From IMG/VR virus record IMGVR_UViG_3300010150_000089, positions 1-31,105 of that record: a DNA stretch of 31,105 bases, one strand, 5' to 3'. Within the stretch, counting starts at the first letter, position 1; every line of letters starts with the position of its first letter. The DNA comes from a virus. The translations under genes and the position numbers were made by a program. Below, in pieces: positions 17,901 to 23,837 of this stretch. Under the pieces are notes generated by a model. It did no database searches. It was not told the DNA's origin and was given only the letters and a program-made list of their open reading frames with translations.

Positions 17901-19759
17901 GTACCGATGGTAAAACTTGGACAGCAAACGTTATGCCAAATGCTAACTGGACATCAATAGCACACGGAATGATCGACGATGGATCAACTGTAGCATTGCA
18001 AAGTAGATTTGTTGCAGTAGCAACAGGTAGTGCAACAGCAGCATACTCCGATGACGGTGTTACATGGTCAACTGCTACTATGCCATCAAGTGGAACATGG
18101 ACTGATGTTACATATGGCGAAGGCAAGTTTGTTGCAGTACAAGCAGGATCAGCTACAGTTGCTATTTCATTAGATGGTGTTGAGTGGGATATTACAGGAA
18201 CACTTAACAACACTGGACATACAAGAATTGTATACGGTAAAGGATTGTTTGTAGCAATTAAACCAAGTTCAAATACAGTTGAATATTCAACTGACGCTGT
18301 AACTTGGACAGCATCAACACTTCCAGCAAGTAGTGCTTGGACAGATGTTTCATGGGGTAACGGACACTTTGTTGCAGTTGCAAGTGATACAAACACAGGT
18401 GCTATGTCGTTAGATGGCGCAACATGGGTAGCGATGCCAATGGGTGCTCCAGACTCAACAGCAGTTTCAGGATTGCAAAGAGTTGAATACGGACAAGGGC
18501 AGTTTGTTGCTACAGCATATATTGATGGACTAGACGGCTTTAACGATGTTGCTACATCGCAAGACGGATTTAACTGGACATGGAAATCACTAGAAGGTGT
18601 AACTGGAGACCAAGTAGGTGAAGGTTACCAAGCATGTGGATTTGGTGTATCAGATAGAAAAGGTTACTGGGTAACAATACCAGTTGTATCAGGAGCAATT
18701 GCTTCAAGATCAAGACTAGGTGTTACTGCTAGAGCAAGAACATTTGTTGCACAGAACAAGATCTTTTCAGTTAGAATATTAGAGCCTGGATCAGGATACG
18801 ATAGTGTTCCAACACTAACAATTACTGACCCAAGTGAAATTTACGCTGTACCATTTGTAGTTAGAATTGGTAATGGTGTGTTAGCTAACCCAACATTTAT
18901 TAGCAGAGGAACTGGATATGTTTCAGCTTCCGCTGACTTAGTAGGTGGTGATGGATTTGCTGACTTCTTCCAAAGCGGTACGTTCATTGCTGTTAGACAA
19001 CTTACAGATATTCCGGTAACAGGATCAAATGTTGTGTTTGGACATTTACCAAATGAAACATTTAAACTTGTTAACATTGTAACACAACTTGGTACAAACC
19101 CAGGTGCGTACACATGTTTCTTACAAATATCACCGGACATGAAAGTTATTAATGTTCCTGCACACGGTACTAGTGTAACAACTAGAATTAAGTACTCGCA
19201 GGTACGTTTAACAGGACACGACTTCCTAGATATTGGTACAGGTAACTTTACTGAAACCAACTATCCAGGACTTCCAACACAAGATCCAATACAAGCTAAC
19301 GAAACTAGGGAACGTGCTGGTGGTAGAGTATTCTACACAGCAACTGACCAAGATGGTAACTTTAGAGTTGGTGGATTGTTTAGTGTTGAACAGTCAACTG
19401 GTGTTGCAACATTGAATGCTGATGCATTTAACATTGCAGGACTACAAGAACTTACACTTGGTGAAGTTACGCTAGGTGGAGGATCTGCTTCAATTGAAGA
19501 ATTTAGTACAGACCCATTCTTCACAGCAGATAGTGATAGTGTTGTACCAACACAAAGAGCTATTAAGGCTTACATCAGTTCACAAATTGGTGGCGGTGGT
19601 GCATCACTTAACGTAAATAGTGTTACAGCAGGTGCAATTTATATTGCTGGAACACAAATAACTACAACTACACAAGCGCCAATTCAAGTTAATGCTAACA
19701 TGAATTTCAAAGGTGGAGTTAGAGGACTACCAATTGCTTGGTCGTACTTCTTAAACTAG
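11933..19759 (+). CDS. Giant tail-spike/fibre-like protein B (2608 aa)
   Basis: This is the largest gene of the window and a paralogue of protein A, with the same order of regions. Residues about 13-477 have seven W/Y/GG repeats, the sixth carrying an inserted module. A beta-helix-like body starts near residue 523 (YYVATHGKDAP, then KPFKTIRYACEA) and includes IIVPENTVVLGDEVRST. Four helical inserts with C-x-R-D...DA-x-x-Y/F-D cores lie near residues 604-650, 906-943, 1250-1290 and 1471-1520. Six Asp-box repeats span about 1976-2250. The C-terminus has FLDIGTGNFTETNYPGL, RVFYTATDQDGNFRVGGLF and PTQRAIKAYI. The ribosome-binding site CGGAG and the flanking leader resemble those of gene A. A host-recognition or capsule-binding spike is inferred. 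Confidence 0.8.
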   Translation: MAEFKLGRIRFVWKGDWSAPTVYYKDDVVRYGGKTYICTTGHTSDSDFYVDLNVSPSRWNQMTDGQDWKGDWATSTYYKTNDLVKYGGQIYICSTPHTSAATASLGLENDLGKWTAFAEGFDWKSDWNVSIRYKINDLVRYGATTYVCNEGHTSAATASDGLENDQSKWDIFNQGLEYKGAWTGNTRYKYNDIVKQGAGTYICTTQHTSNASDFTADSSNWSQFIEGFEYENAWSNSTVYQPGDVVSYGGNQYVAKVYHTGSTNPSTDTTNFALFGKGFDFQNNWSNATDYKVGQVVAVNGQSYVATVDSPSNDFTISESSNTTNKFTTASTTGMAVGMSVYFSGAVYGNVNEGATYYIKTVDDATTFTISIAHGGTVFTPALGTGSMTARVAAHPIEPNYWSKLSSGFYWAGTWQDDYEYEVGDCVKFGDNAYVCISKHRSEGDDGSTIGAAGGGADNSRPDQDTTGTYWNQMITGSETSLLTTKGDLVYYGGAGVARLPIGVEGQVLQAGANYPEWRSMGANDYVYYVATHGKDAPYPVHGATIDKPFKTIRYACEAVLHGPRHPEARHLLEMNRAFVQREVTEWITYQIANAASGSIWENFDYEDDRCERDVGLVLDAMIYDMCHGGNKRSRGAANAFVGALYEAPYNTGPYSNLATEAANSAEAYAYMSTLVDHVLAQTDPAVNYQTTNGDNSTAIVSQFKTSTLIAEASSNTVLAANLKIITDAIAAGNADNIPARYVPQNTIKIKTGQYREIGPIIVPENTVVLGDEVRSTNVGPSGPITDKTDARYTMNALGHLEPIIGDIIKGASVTKTTGNAYSQDIAVPFADTVEETHVERLVRTMQQNIDFRVGEFELRNSADPTGYNSSFLSGYGDARARLRENKHFFKEELIAFIAANYPNVKYSKMKCRQDVGYIVDSICYDLTYGGKSQSRIAAMAYYDGAAGALQIDSTETAATIAAYNKLKAIMQDAATNTTITALQSVVPQIRGTAGSAGASTFIGTSIDIITAVIADVNDQPNVTITAASSNTLTATNHGLEVGDAIVMRATHGTGSGALHKTRKYWVKTAPNANTFTLSATFGGSTQTVTDGSSLTVVANAINYPTLTNGVTSTTALITAVETLDAAQETVVTGVINHLNPTNYHTDFTVQAVPSTTRIESYVGTSAYAHTYVSGGIVTKGDGTVLNITAVTYNNSTGVMDITVDAVHGLAIEDTYTLANIVFSCNSPSGADVVYPGATKTDGTTPKVLYNQSKCLRDTRLIMEAVMFDVATNSNEQTMRAALSYLRSTAKDVYDLDQKATTRSAFEYVRTQAIANVGGDATAIARINTLMKHLDDVVYSGSNEGSPCITEVRNAHHAMLQIERNRNFIVAESTAWVQDTYKDTATATAASDDAVTISDTSWLRIGTAIKVSGTILSAPATVGGNGFETGVTYYVNKIISGTKFTVAKTRNDSTPMSIDDDTGSMTVMLDYSSEKCERDMNRILDALKYDIQYHGNYKSLMAARYYGNAVHGVRDGEDFYYVRNGTGVRNQTLANMAGDLLAPNALGTSRVSGGAYVSLDPGYGPDDFSTWIIERSPYVQNVTTLGAGAIGQKIDGALHNGGNDSIVSNDFTQVISDGIGAWVTNNGRAELVSVFTYYSHVGYLSENGGRIRGTNGNNSYGDFGSVAEGFDSTETPNTAIVDNKFQFEATVGSVQTDNAQEVYAFEFNNAGNEYTNASWLISGAGTGATAEPDEFRDGGVHQIFLQDNVDDSTNAPEADGNFGGFGYITNSNTAQAGSSTSITLAATDAEISSAYLGMRVNVTGGAGVGQYGIIASYNSGTKIAGVTKESTGAAGFDHIVAGTAIVAPDASSTYTVEPRAVFSAPTDSSEGVTLPTSGAWQDVLHGGRTGVYLPSATYNNSGGSGASFQVVKNGGKYITTIVSGGTKYTRYDTFTIAGNNVGGAATTNDITVTVVSVDANGVILEIETAGQAQEGVWVAVKSSAAAGAYSTDGKTWTANVMPNANWTSIAHGMIDDGSTVALQSRFVAVATGSATAAYSDDGVTWSTATMPSSGTWTDVTYGEGKFVAVQAGSATVAISLDGVEWDITGTLNNTGHTRIVYGKGLFVAIKPSSNTVEYSTDAVTWTASTLPASSAWTDVSWGNGHFVAVASDTNTGAMSLDGATWVAMPMGAPDSTAVSGLQRVEYGQGQFVATAYIDGLDGFNDVATSQDGFNWTWKSLEGVTGDQVGEGYQACGFGVSDRKGYWVTIPVVSGAIASRSRLGVTARARTFVAQNKIFSVRILEPGSGYDSVPTLTITDPSEIYAVPFVVRIGNGVLANPTFISRGTGYVSASADLVGGDGFADFFQSGTFIAVRQLTDIPVTGSNVVFGHLPNETFKLVNIVTQLGTNPGAYTCFLQISPDMKVINVPAHGTSVTTRIKYSQVRLTGHDFLDIGTGNFTETNYPGLPTQDPIQANETRERAGGRVFYTATDQDGNFRVGGLFSVEQSTGVATLNADAFNIAGLQELTLGEVTLGGGSASIEEFSTDPFFTADSDSVVPTQRAIKAYISSQIGGGGASLNVNSVTAGAIYIAGTQITTTTQAPIQVNANMNFKGGVRGLPIAWSYFLN
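11969..13363 (+). repeat. Seven N-terminal carbohydrate-binding-like repeats in protein B
   Basis: Seven units follow the same W...Y...D-x-V-x-x-G-G-x-x-Y pattern as in protein A, with four HTS-containing units at the start. The sixth unit (about 12768-13150) is split by an extra module of about 70 residues containing TYYIKTV and TFTISIAHGG. Confidence 0.8.
17858..18680 (+). repeat. Asp-box (BNR-like) repeats in protein B
   Basis: Six Asp-box-like cores are visible: STDGKTW, SDDGVTW, SLDGVEW, STDAVTW, SLDGATW and SQDGFNW. They are separated by FVAV-type strands, and six units would suit a six-bladed propeller. The fourth replaces the usual Gly with Ala. Confidence 0.7.
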
Positions 19760-19784
19760 AAATATATAAACGGAGAAAAAGAAA

Positions 19785-20105
19785 ATGGCAACAGGAATTT
19801 TAGGGACAGCAGACCTTGCAGCGGCTACTGATACTACCCTATACACAGTACCTGCAGATCACTTTAGCGTAGTAACGGTAAATATCTGTAATAGGTCTTC
19901 AAGTGCTGCAACAGTAAGGATAGCAGTTAGTTCATCTGGAACACCAGCAGACGCAGATTATATTGAATATGATTCTCAAATTTCTGCAAACGGTGTACTA
20001 GAAAGAACAGGTATAGTGCTTGACGCATCTAAGGTCGTTGTTGTAAGATCAAACGCAATTAACGTATCAGCTGTGTGCTTAGGTATTGAAACTTCAACAG
20101 CATAA
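19785..20105 (+). CDS. Small beta-sandwich-like virion protein (copy 3 of 3)
   Basis: This 106-residue beta protein resembles those at 2069 and 5554. It shows VVTVNICNRSSSAATVRIAV, a TPADADYIEYD stretch matching TPDDDNIIVN in the first copy, then a Gly-containing turn, GIVLDASKVVVVRS and a final Val/Ala strand. A GGAGAAAAAG ribosome-binding site precedes the ATG. It sits between giant protein B and the RYNTD-type small fibre protein, much as copy 1 precedes an RYNTD-type protein. It is likely an adaptor or decoration protein. Confidence 0.7.
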   Translation: MATGILGTADLAAATDTTLYTVPADHFSVVTVNICNRSSSAATVRIAVSSSGTPADADYIEYDSQISANGVLERTGIVLDASKVVVVRSNAINVSAVCLGIETSTA

Positions 20106-20117
20106 GGAGAGATAAAC

Positions 20118-20576
20118 ATGGGAAGAATAGTAGGACAAGGACTTAACGATCAGCCAGTTATTGCATCTGGCACTACTGCTCAACGCCCTCCTAGTGCTAA
20201 CTCTGGTGCTTTATATTATAATACTTCTAAAAATATTTTAGAAATTTATAACCATAACGCGGTACAATGGCACGTAGTTGGAGAATTACCGAGAGTAGTA
20301 ATTACATCTGCAACAGCAGCTATGTCAAATACATTCTATATTGTTAACAGTGCAGGCGGACCAGTTACGGTAACATTACCGGGTTCTCCAGTCGAAGGTG
20401 ATACAGTTAAGTTTCAAGATTACTCAGGAACATTTGGTAGTAATAACTTAACAGTTGGAGCCAACGGTAAAAAAATTATGCGTACAAGCGACAATATGAC
20501 TGTAAGTACTAATGGTGCATCATTTACACTAGAGTACACTGACGAAGCAAGTGGTTGGTTAGTAGCATCAATTTAA
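20118..20576 (+). CDS. Short fibre-tip-like protein with RYNTD-type module
   Basis: This 152-residue protein has two parts. Residues about 15-55 carry a variant of the module (ASGTTAQRPP...GALYYNTSKNILEIYN...W), in which RYNTD has become YYNTS. Residues about 60-152 form a beta region with FYIVNSAGGPVTVTLPG, GDTVKFQDYSGTFGSNNLTV and a closing GWLVASI, a pattern found at the ends of phage tail-fibre proteins. The ribosome-binding site AAGGAGAGA is strong. It lies immediately before the three Gly-rich adhesin-like genes and may link them to the fibre shaft; that role is inferred. Confidence 0.65.
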   Translation: MGRIVGQGLNDQPVIASGTTAQRPPSANSGALYYNTSKNILEIYNHNAVQWHVVGELPRVVITSATAAMSNTFYIVNSAGGPVTVTLPGSPVEGDTVKFQDYSGTFGSNNLTVGANGKKIMRTSDNMTVSTNGASFTLEYTDEASGWLVASI

Positions 20577-20593
20577 CAGGAGCATAGAAGAAA

Positions 20594-21445
20594 ATGGCAT
20601 TTGATTATCAAAGTTTGAAAAAAGTTACAGGGGCTGCAATTGTGGACGGTAGTCTAGCTCAGGCAGACTTAGCGAATACAACTGTAACAGGAACAAACAT
20701 TGCTACCGGAGCCGTTGGGTCTGACGAAATGGCAACAGGTGCTGTTGATCTTGGAAGTGCTAAAGCAACAGGTGCATTATCAGTTGCACAAGGTGGTCTA
20801 GGTATTAACAGTGGTAGCGGAGCATATAGAGCTGTAAGAAGCACAGGCTCAGCACTAACTACTGATCAACATGGTATTGCAAGTATGAATGTTTATACAG
20901 GTAATAGTACATGGAGTAGACCAAGTGGTGTACGATACATTAGAGTACAAGTACAAGGTGCTGGTGGTGGCGGAAGCGGCCACGGAGAAGGTGGTGCTGC
21001 TGGCGGATATGCAGAAAAATTTATTGATGTAACAGGAATTAGTTCAGTTTCAGTTAGCATTGGTGGTGGAGGTGGTGGTACATACTACTCCGGTGCTGGT
21101 GGTAATGGTAATGGTTCTAGTTTTGGTCCATATGTAAGTGCAAGTGGTGGACACGGAGCAAACAGACAAAACCAACACAGTGGTGGAGTTAGCGGAAATG
21201 GATCAGGTGGTAACTTGAATATCCATACAGGTGGCGGATTTAGTCACCACGCTTATAGTGCTCAGAGTACAGCAAACACATACTTTGGTGGAGGTGCTCC
21301 AGGTAATCACCCACAAGGTGGACACTTTGCACACAATCATCAAAATCATTGTACACAAGGTTCAGGCGGAGCAGGAGCTCACTTCCATGGACATAGGGGT
21401 TCAGATGGTAGACCTGGCATGATTATTGTGACTAACTACTATTAA
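20594..21445 (+). CDS. Gly-rich, His-rich adhesin-like protein (copy 1 of 3)
   Basis: This 283-residue protein has an N-terminal segment (1-95) of alternating polar/Gly-Ala strands. A C-terminal Gly-rich domain begins with YTGNSTWSRPSGVRYIRVQV (101-120), then GGGG clusters at 124-127 and 157-162. This layout matches the Gly-rich domain found in phage tail proteins and recalls the poly-Gly architecture of T-even gp38-type adhesins. Residues 211-238 differ strongly from the two paralogues downstream, while HPQGGHFAHNHQ (239-250) and HGHRGSDGRPG (265-275) are conserved. The HNH and HGH pairs could bind metal as H-x-H motifs do in the T4 gp37 tip; this is inference. A receptor-binding role is likely. 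Confidence 0.7.
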   Translation: MAFDYQSLKKVTGAAIVDGSLAQADLANTTVTGTNIATGAVGSDEMATGAVDLGSAKATGALSVAQGGLGINSGSGAYRAVRSTGSALTTDQHGIASMNVYTGNSTWSRPSGVRYIRVQVQGAGGGGSGHGEGGAAGGYAEKFIDVTGISSVSVSIGGGGGGTYYSGAGGNGNGSSFGPYVSASGGHGANRQNQHSGGVSGNGSGGNLNIHTGGGFSHHAYSAQSTANTYFGGGAPGNHPQGGHFAHNHQNHCTQGSGGAGAHFHGHRGSDGRPGMIIVTNYY

Positions 21446-21460
21446 GGAGTATGAGAGAGA

Positions 21461-22318
21461 ATGGCATTTAATTATCAAACACTGAAAAATTTAACAAATA
21501 CCTCCTTAGATGGTGCTACAGTTACTGGTGCAGATTTAGGCACAGATTCAGTTACAAATGCAAAATTAGCGAACGGTGCTATTACTAGTGATAAGATGGC
21601 AGCTGGTGCTGTTAACTTAGGCGGTAGTGTAGTTTCTGGTACAGCGGCATTTAATAAAGGTGGTACAGGACAAACTAGTGTTGGTGGAGCATACCAAGCA
21701 CTAACAATGAATTCAAGTAATAACAACTTAACCTTTACACCAACAGGTATTAGAGGTATGAGTGTTTATACAAGTACAGGTACTTGGAACAAACCAAGTG
21801 GCGTACGATATATTTTAGTACAAGTACAAGCCGGAGGCGGCGGTGGTTCAGGACATGGTGAATCAGGAGCAGCAGGTGGATATTCAGAAAGAGTACTTGA
21901 CGTAACAAGTATTAGCTCAGTGAGCTGTAATGTTGGCGGTGGAGGTGGTGGTACATACTACTCTGGTGCTGCCGGTAACGGAAGTGGATCAAGTTTTGGT
22001 CCATACTTATCAGCTGGTGGCGGACACGGTGCTAATAGACATAATCAACATAATGGCGGATTACCTGGTGTTGGATCAGGTGGTAACCTAAACATCTATT
22101 GTGGTGCAGGCGGAAGTCACGAACAACGTTCAGCAGGAATGGGTGGTGCTAGTTTCTTTGGTGGACCAGGTCCATCAGGACACCCACAAGGTGGACACTT
22201 TGCACATAACCACCAAGGACATAGTTCACCAGGAACAGGTGGAACATCAGGATACTTTAGTGGACACAGAGGTGCTGACGGTAGACCGGGAATCATAATT
22301 GTAACGGAGTTCTATTAA
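21461..22318 (+). CDS. Gly-rich, His-rich adhesin-like protein (copy 2 of 3)
   Basis: This 285-residue paralogue follows copy 1 after 15 bases, with AAGGAG as ribosome-binding site. Its N-terminal region includes AFNKGGTGQTSVGGAYQAL (63-81), a common phage-fibre junction. The Gly-rich domain starts with YTSTGTWNKPSGVRYILVQV. The variable segment is residues 213-240. The HPQGGHFAHNHQ motif is at 241-252. The later HGH pair of the other copies is replaced by SGH here (268-269 region). The last 10 residues (PGIIIVTEFY) close the fold as in the others. It is probably an alternative or additional receptor-binding tip. Confidence 0.7.
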   Translation: MAFNYQTLKNLTNTSLDGATVTGADLGTDSVTNAKLANGAITSDKMAAGAVNLGGSVVSGTAAFNKGGTGQTSVGGAYQALTMNSSNNNLTFTPTGIRGMSVYTSTGTWNKPSGVRYILVQVQAGGGGGSGHGESGAAGGYSERVLDVTSISSVSCNVGGGGGGTYYSGAAGNGSGSSFGPYLSAGGGHGANRHNQHNGGLPGVGSGGNLNIYCGAGGSHEQRSAGMGGASFFGGPGPSGHPQGGHFAHNHQGHSSPGTGGTSGYFSGHRGADGRPGIIIVTEFY

Positions 22319-22319
22319 A

Positions 22320-23174
22320 ATGGCATTTAACTATCAAACACTAAAGCAGTACACAGGTGATGCATTTATTGATGCAACTCTAACAGGATCAAAGATAGCA
22401 GCAGGCGCAGTTGCAGCAGACGACATTGCATCAGGTGCTGTTGATGCAAACAAATTAGCAGACGGTGCAGTTAACTTAGGTTCAAATGTAGTTACAGGTA
22501 CAGTTCCAGTAAGTGGAGGTGGTACAGGACTTACAAGTGTTGGAGGAAATAATACTATTCTTTCTGCAAACTCTTCAGGTAACGCATTAGAATATAGAAA
22601 CGAAGGTTTCTCAGGTATTCAAGTTTTTACAGGTAACGGTACTTGGAACAGACCAAGTGGCGTAAGATACATTAGAGTTAAACTAGTTGGCGGAGGCGGT
22701 GGCGCAAGTGGTCACGGAGAGTCAGGCGGCGCTGGTGGATACTCAGAAAGAATAATGGATGTAACAGGAATCAGCTCAGTTGGTATTACAATTGGTGGCG
22801 GTGGCGGAGGTACTTATTACTCTGGTGCTGGTGGTAATGGTAACACAACTAGTTTTGGGCCTTATATGTCAGCAGGCGGTGGACATGGGGCTAACAGACA
22901 AAACCAACACTCAGGTGGTGTAAGTGGAAACGGTAATGGCGGAAACTTAAATATTCACCAAGGTGGAGGTGGTTGTCATCACCACTCGTTTGGTCCAGGT
23001 GGATCAACATATTTCGGTGGTGCAGCACCGTCAGGGCATCCACAGGGTGGACACTTTGCACACAATCATCAAGGACACAGTGCGCCGGGTACAGGTGGTA
23101 CAGGCGGGTATTTCCATGGACATAGAGGTTCAGACGGAAGACCAGGTATTGTAGTCGTTGAGGAATATAAGTAA
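22320..23174 (+). CDS. Gly-rich, His-rich adhesin-like protein (copy 3 of 3)
   Basis: This 284-residue paralogue begins one base after the stop of copy 2, so its translation is probably coupled; a GGAG lies about ten bases upstream inside copy 2. The architecture is the same: FTGNGTWNRPSGVRYIRVKL, GGGGG clusters near 124-128 and 159-164, and a variable segment at 213-239 that is His/Cys-rich (GCHHHSFG). HPQGGHFAHNHQ lies at 240-251 and FHGHRGSDGRPG near 265-276. The three copies in a row suggest recent tandem duplication followed by divergence of the variable segment. Confidence 0.7.
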   Translation: MAFNYQTLKQYTGDAFIDATLTGSKIAAGAVAADDIASGAVDANKLADGAVNLGSNVVTGTVPVSGGGTGLTSVGGNNTILSANSSGNALEYRNEGFSGIQVFTGNGTWNRPSGVRYIRVKLVGGGGGASGHGESGGAGGYSERIMDVTGISSVGITIGGGGGGTYYSGAGGNGNTTSFGPYMSAGGGHGANRQNQHSGGVSGNGNGGNLNIHQGGGGCHHHSFGPGGSTYFGGAAPSGHPQGGHFAHNHQGHSAPGTGGTGGYFHGHRGSDGRPGIVVVEEYK

Positions 23175-23180
23175 TAAATA
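23173..23180 (+). promoter_or_regulatory. Possible late promoter box
   Basis: AATAAATA overlaps the end of the third adhesin gene. A start 6-8 bases later would give a very short leader containing AGGAG before the ATG at 23206. The match is decent, but AT-rich sequence makes chance matches common. Confidence 0.3.
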
Positions 23181-23205
23181 AAAGACAATAGGAGTATATT
23201 AAACC

Positions 23206-23721
23206 ATGAAAAAAGCACTTATAGGATATCAAGGTTGGGTTCAAGACATTAGAGAGCCCGGCGAAGAATTTGAAATCTACAATGGTCCTGACGCATCAAT
23301 CCAGTGGGTAGATGCTCCAGATGAGATCACTTTAGATTGGACATTAGAATGGTCCCCACAACAACAGCAAATGATTTGGGTAGAAAGAGACGGCCCATAC
23401 ACACAAGATTCAGAAGCACGTAGAGTTGCTTATGGTGAAGTTGGTGAACAGTTAGATATGATTTTCCACGAAGTTCAAGAATCAGGAAGTATTTCTGCTT
23501 CAGGACCGTGGGCATCACACATTTCTACAGTAAAATCAATGATTCCAGCACCAGCAGCACCAGAACTAATCACTGAAGAAGAAGCAATGGTTAGAAGAAA
23601 TACTACAGAACCAAGCGAAAATAAGCCATGTAATTCAAGCACTTCGGACTTACCAGCTTGGAAAAGATACAGCGGTTGGACTGATAAATCAAACGATCCA
23701 GTTCCAGGCATTAACCAGTAA
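23206..23721 (+). CDS. Tail-fibre-associated protein with YGEVGEQLDMIFHEV motif
   Basis: This 171-residue protein has, at residues 72-113, RRVAYGEVGEQLDMIFHEV, then PWASHISTVKSMIP. This is the 'Y-x-x-x-G-(D/E)-Q-L-D-x-x-x-H' pattern I know from small proteins encoded next to phage tail-fibre genes, whose biochemical role is not established. The N-terminal half is acidic and Trp-rich. The C-terminal 60 residues, with a Cys-Asn-Ser-Ser stretch and an AWKRYSGW motif, look like an added tail. An AGGAG ribosome-binding site is present. It is the last gene before the terminator, closing the structural module. A fibre assembly or fibre-associated function is inferred from position. Confidence 0.65.
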   Translation: MKKALIGYQGWVQDIREPGEEFEIYNGPDASIQWVDAPDEITLDWTLEWSPQQQQMIWVERDGPYTQDSEARRVAYGEVGEQLDMIFHEVQESGSISASGPWASHISTVKSMIPAPAAPELITEEEAMVRRNTTEPSENKPCNSSTSDLPAWKRYSGWTDKSNDPVPGINQ

Positions 23722-23745
23722 AAACGTAAGTATACTCCAAATATT

Positions 23746-23770
23746 AAAAGGCTCTTCGGAGCCTTTTTTT
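23746..23770 (+). terminator. Rho-independent terminator with UUCG loop
   Basis: AAAAGGCTC (23746-23754) pairs perfectly with GAGCCTTTT (23759-23767) around TTCG. The C-G closing pair gives the very stable cUUCGg tetraloop, and a T-run follows to 23770. It separates the structural module from the halogenase/oxygenase operon. Confidence 0.9.
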
Positions 23771-23792
23771 ATTTCTGCCCTCTCTACCATAG

Positions 23793-23820
23793 GATAAATA
23801 ATAGTAGTATATTATAAAAT
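23793..23820 (+). promoter_or_regulatory. Promoter region of the halogenase operon
   Basis: GATAAATA (23793-23800) is identical to the box before the gene at 625 and resembles T4-like late promoters. A second element, TATAAAAT (23813-23820), could serve as a -10 box. The ATG follows at 23838 behind AAAGGAAAAG. Being just downstream of a strong terminator makes a promoter here very likely; which element is used is uncertain. Confidence 0.6.
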
Positions 23821-23837
23821 ACACCAAAGGAAAAGAT

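Noticed and set aside
19763-19771. TATATAAAC as a late promoter before the gene at 19785
   Set aside because: It deviates from TATAAATA, and the transcript would start at or inside the ribosome-binding site of the gene it should serve.
20594-23174. Diversity-generating retroelement as the source of adhesin variability
   Set aside because: No reverse transcriptase or template repeat is in the window. Tandem duplication and divergence are enough to explain what is seen here.
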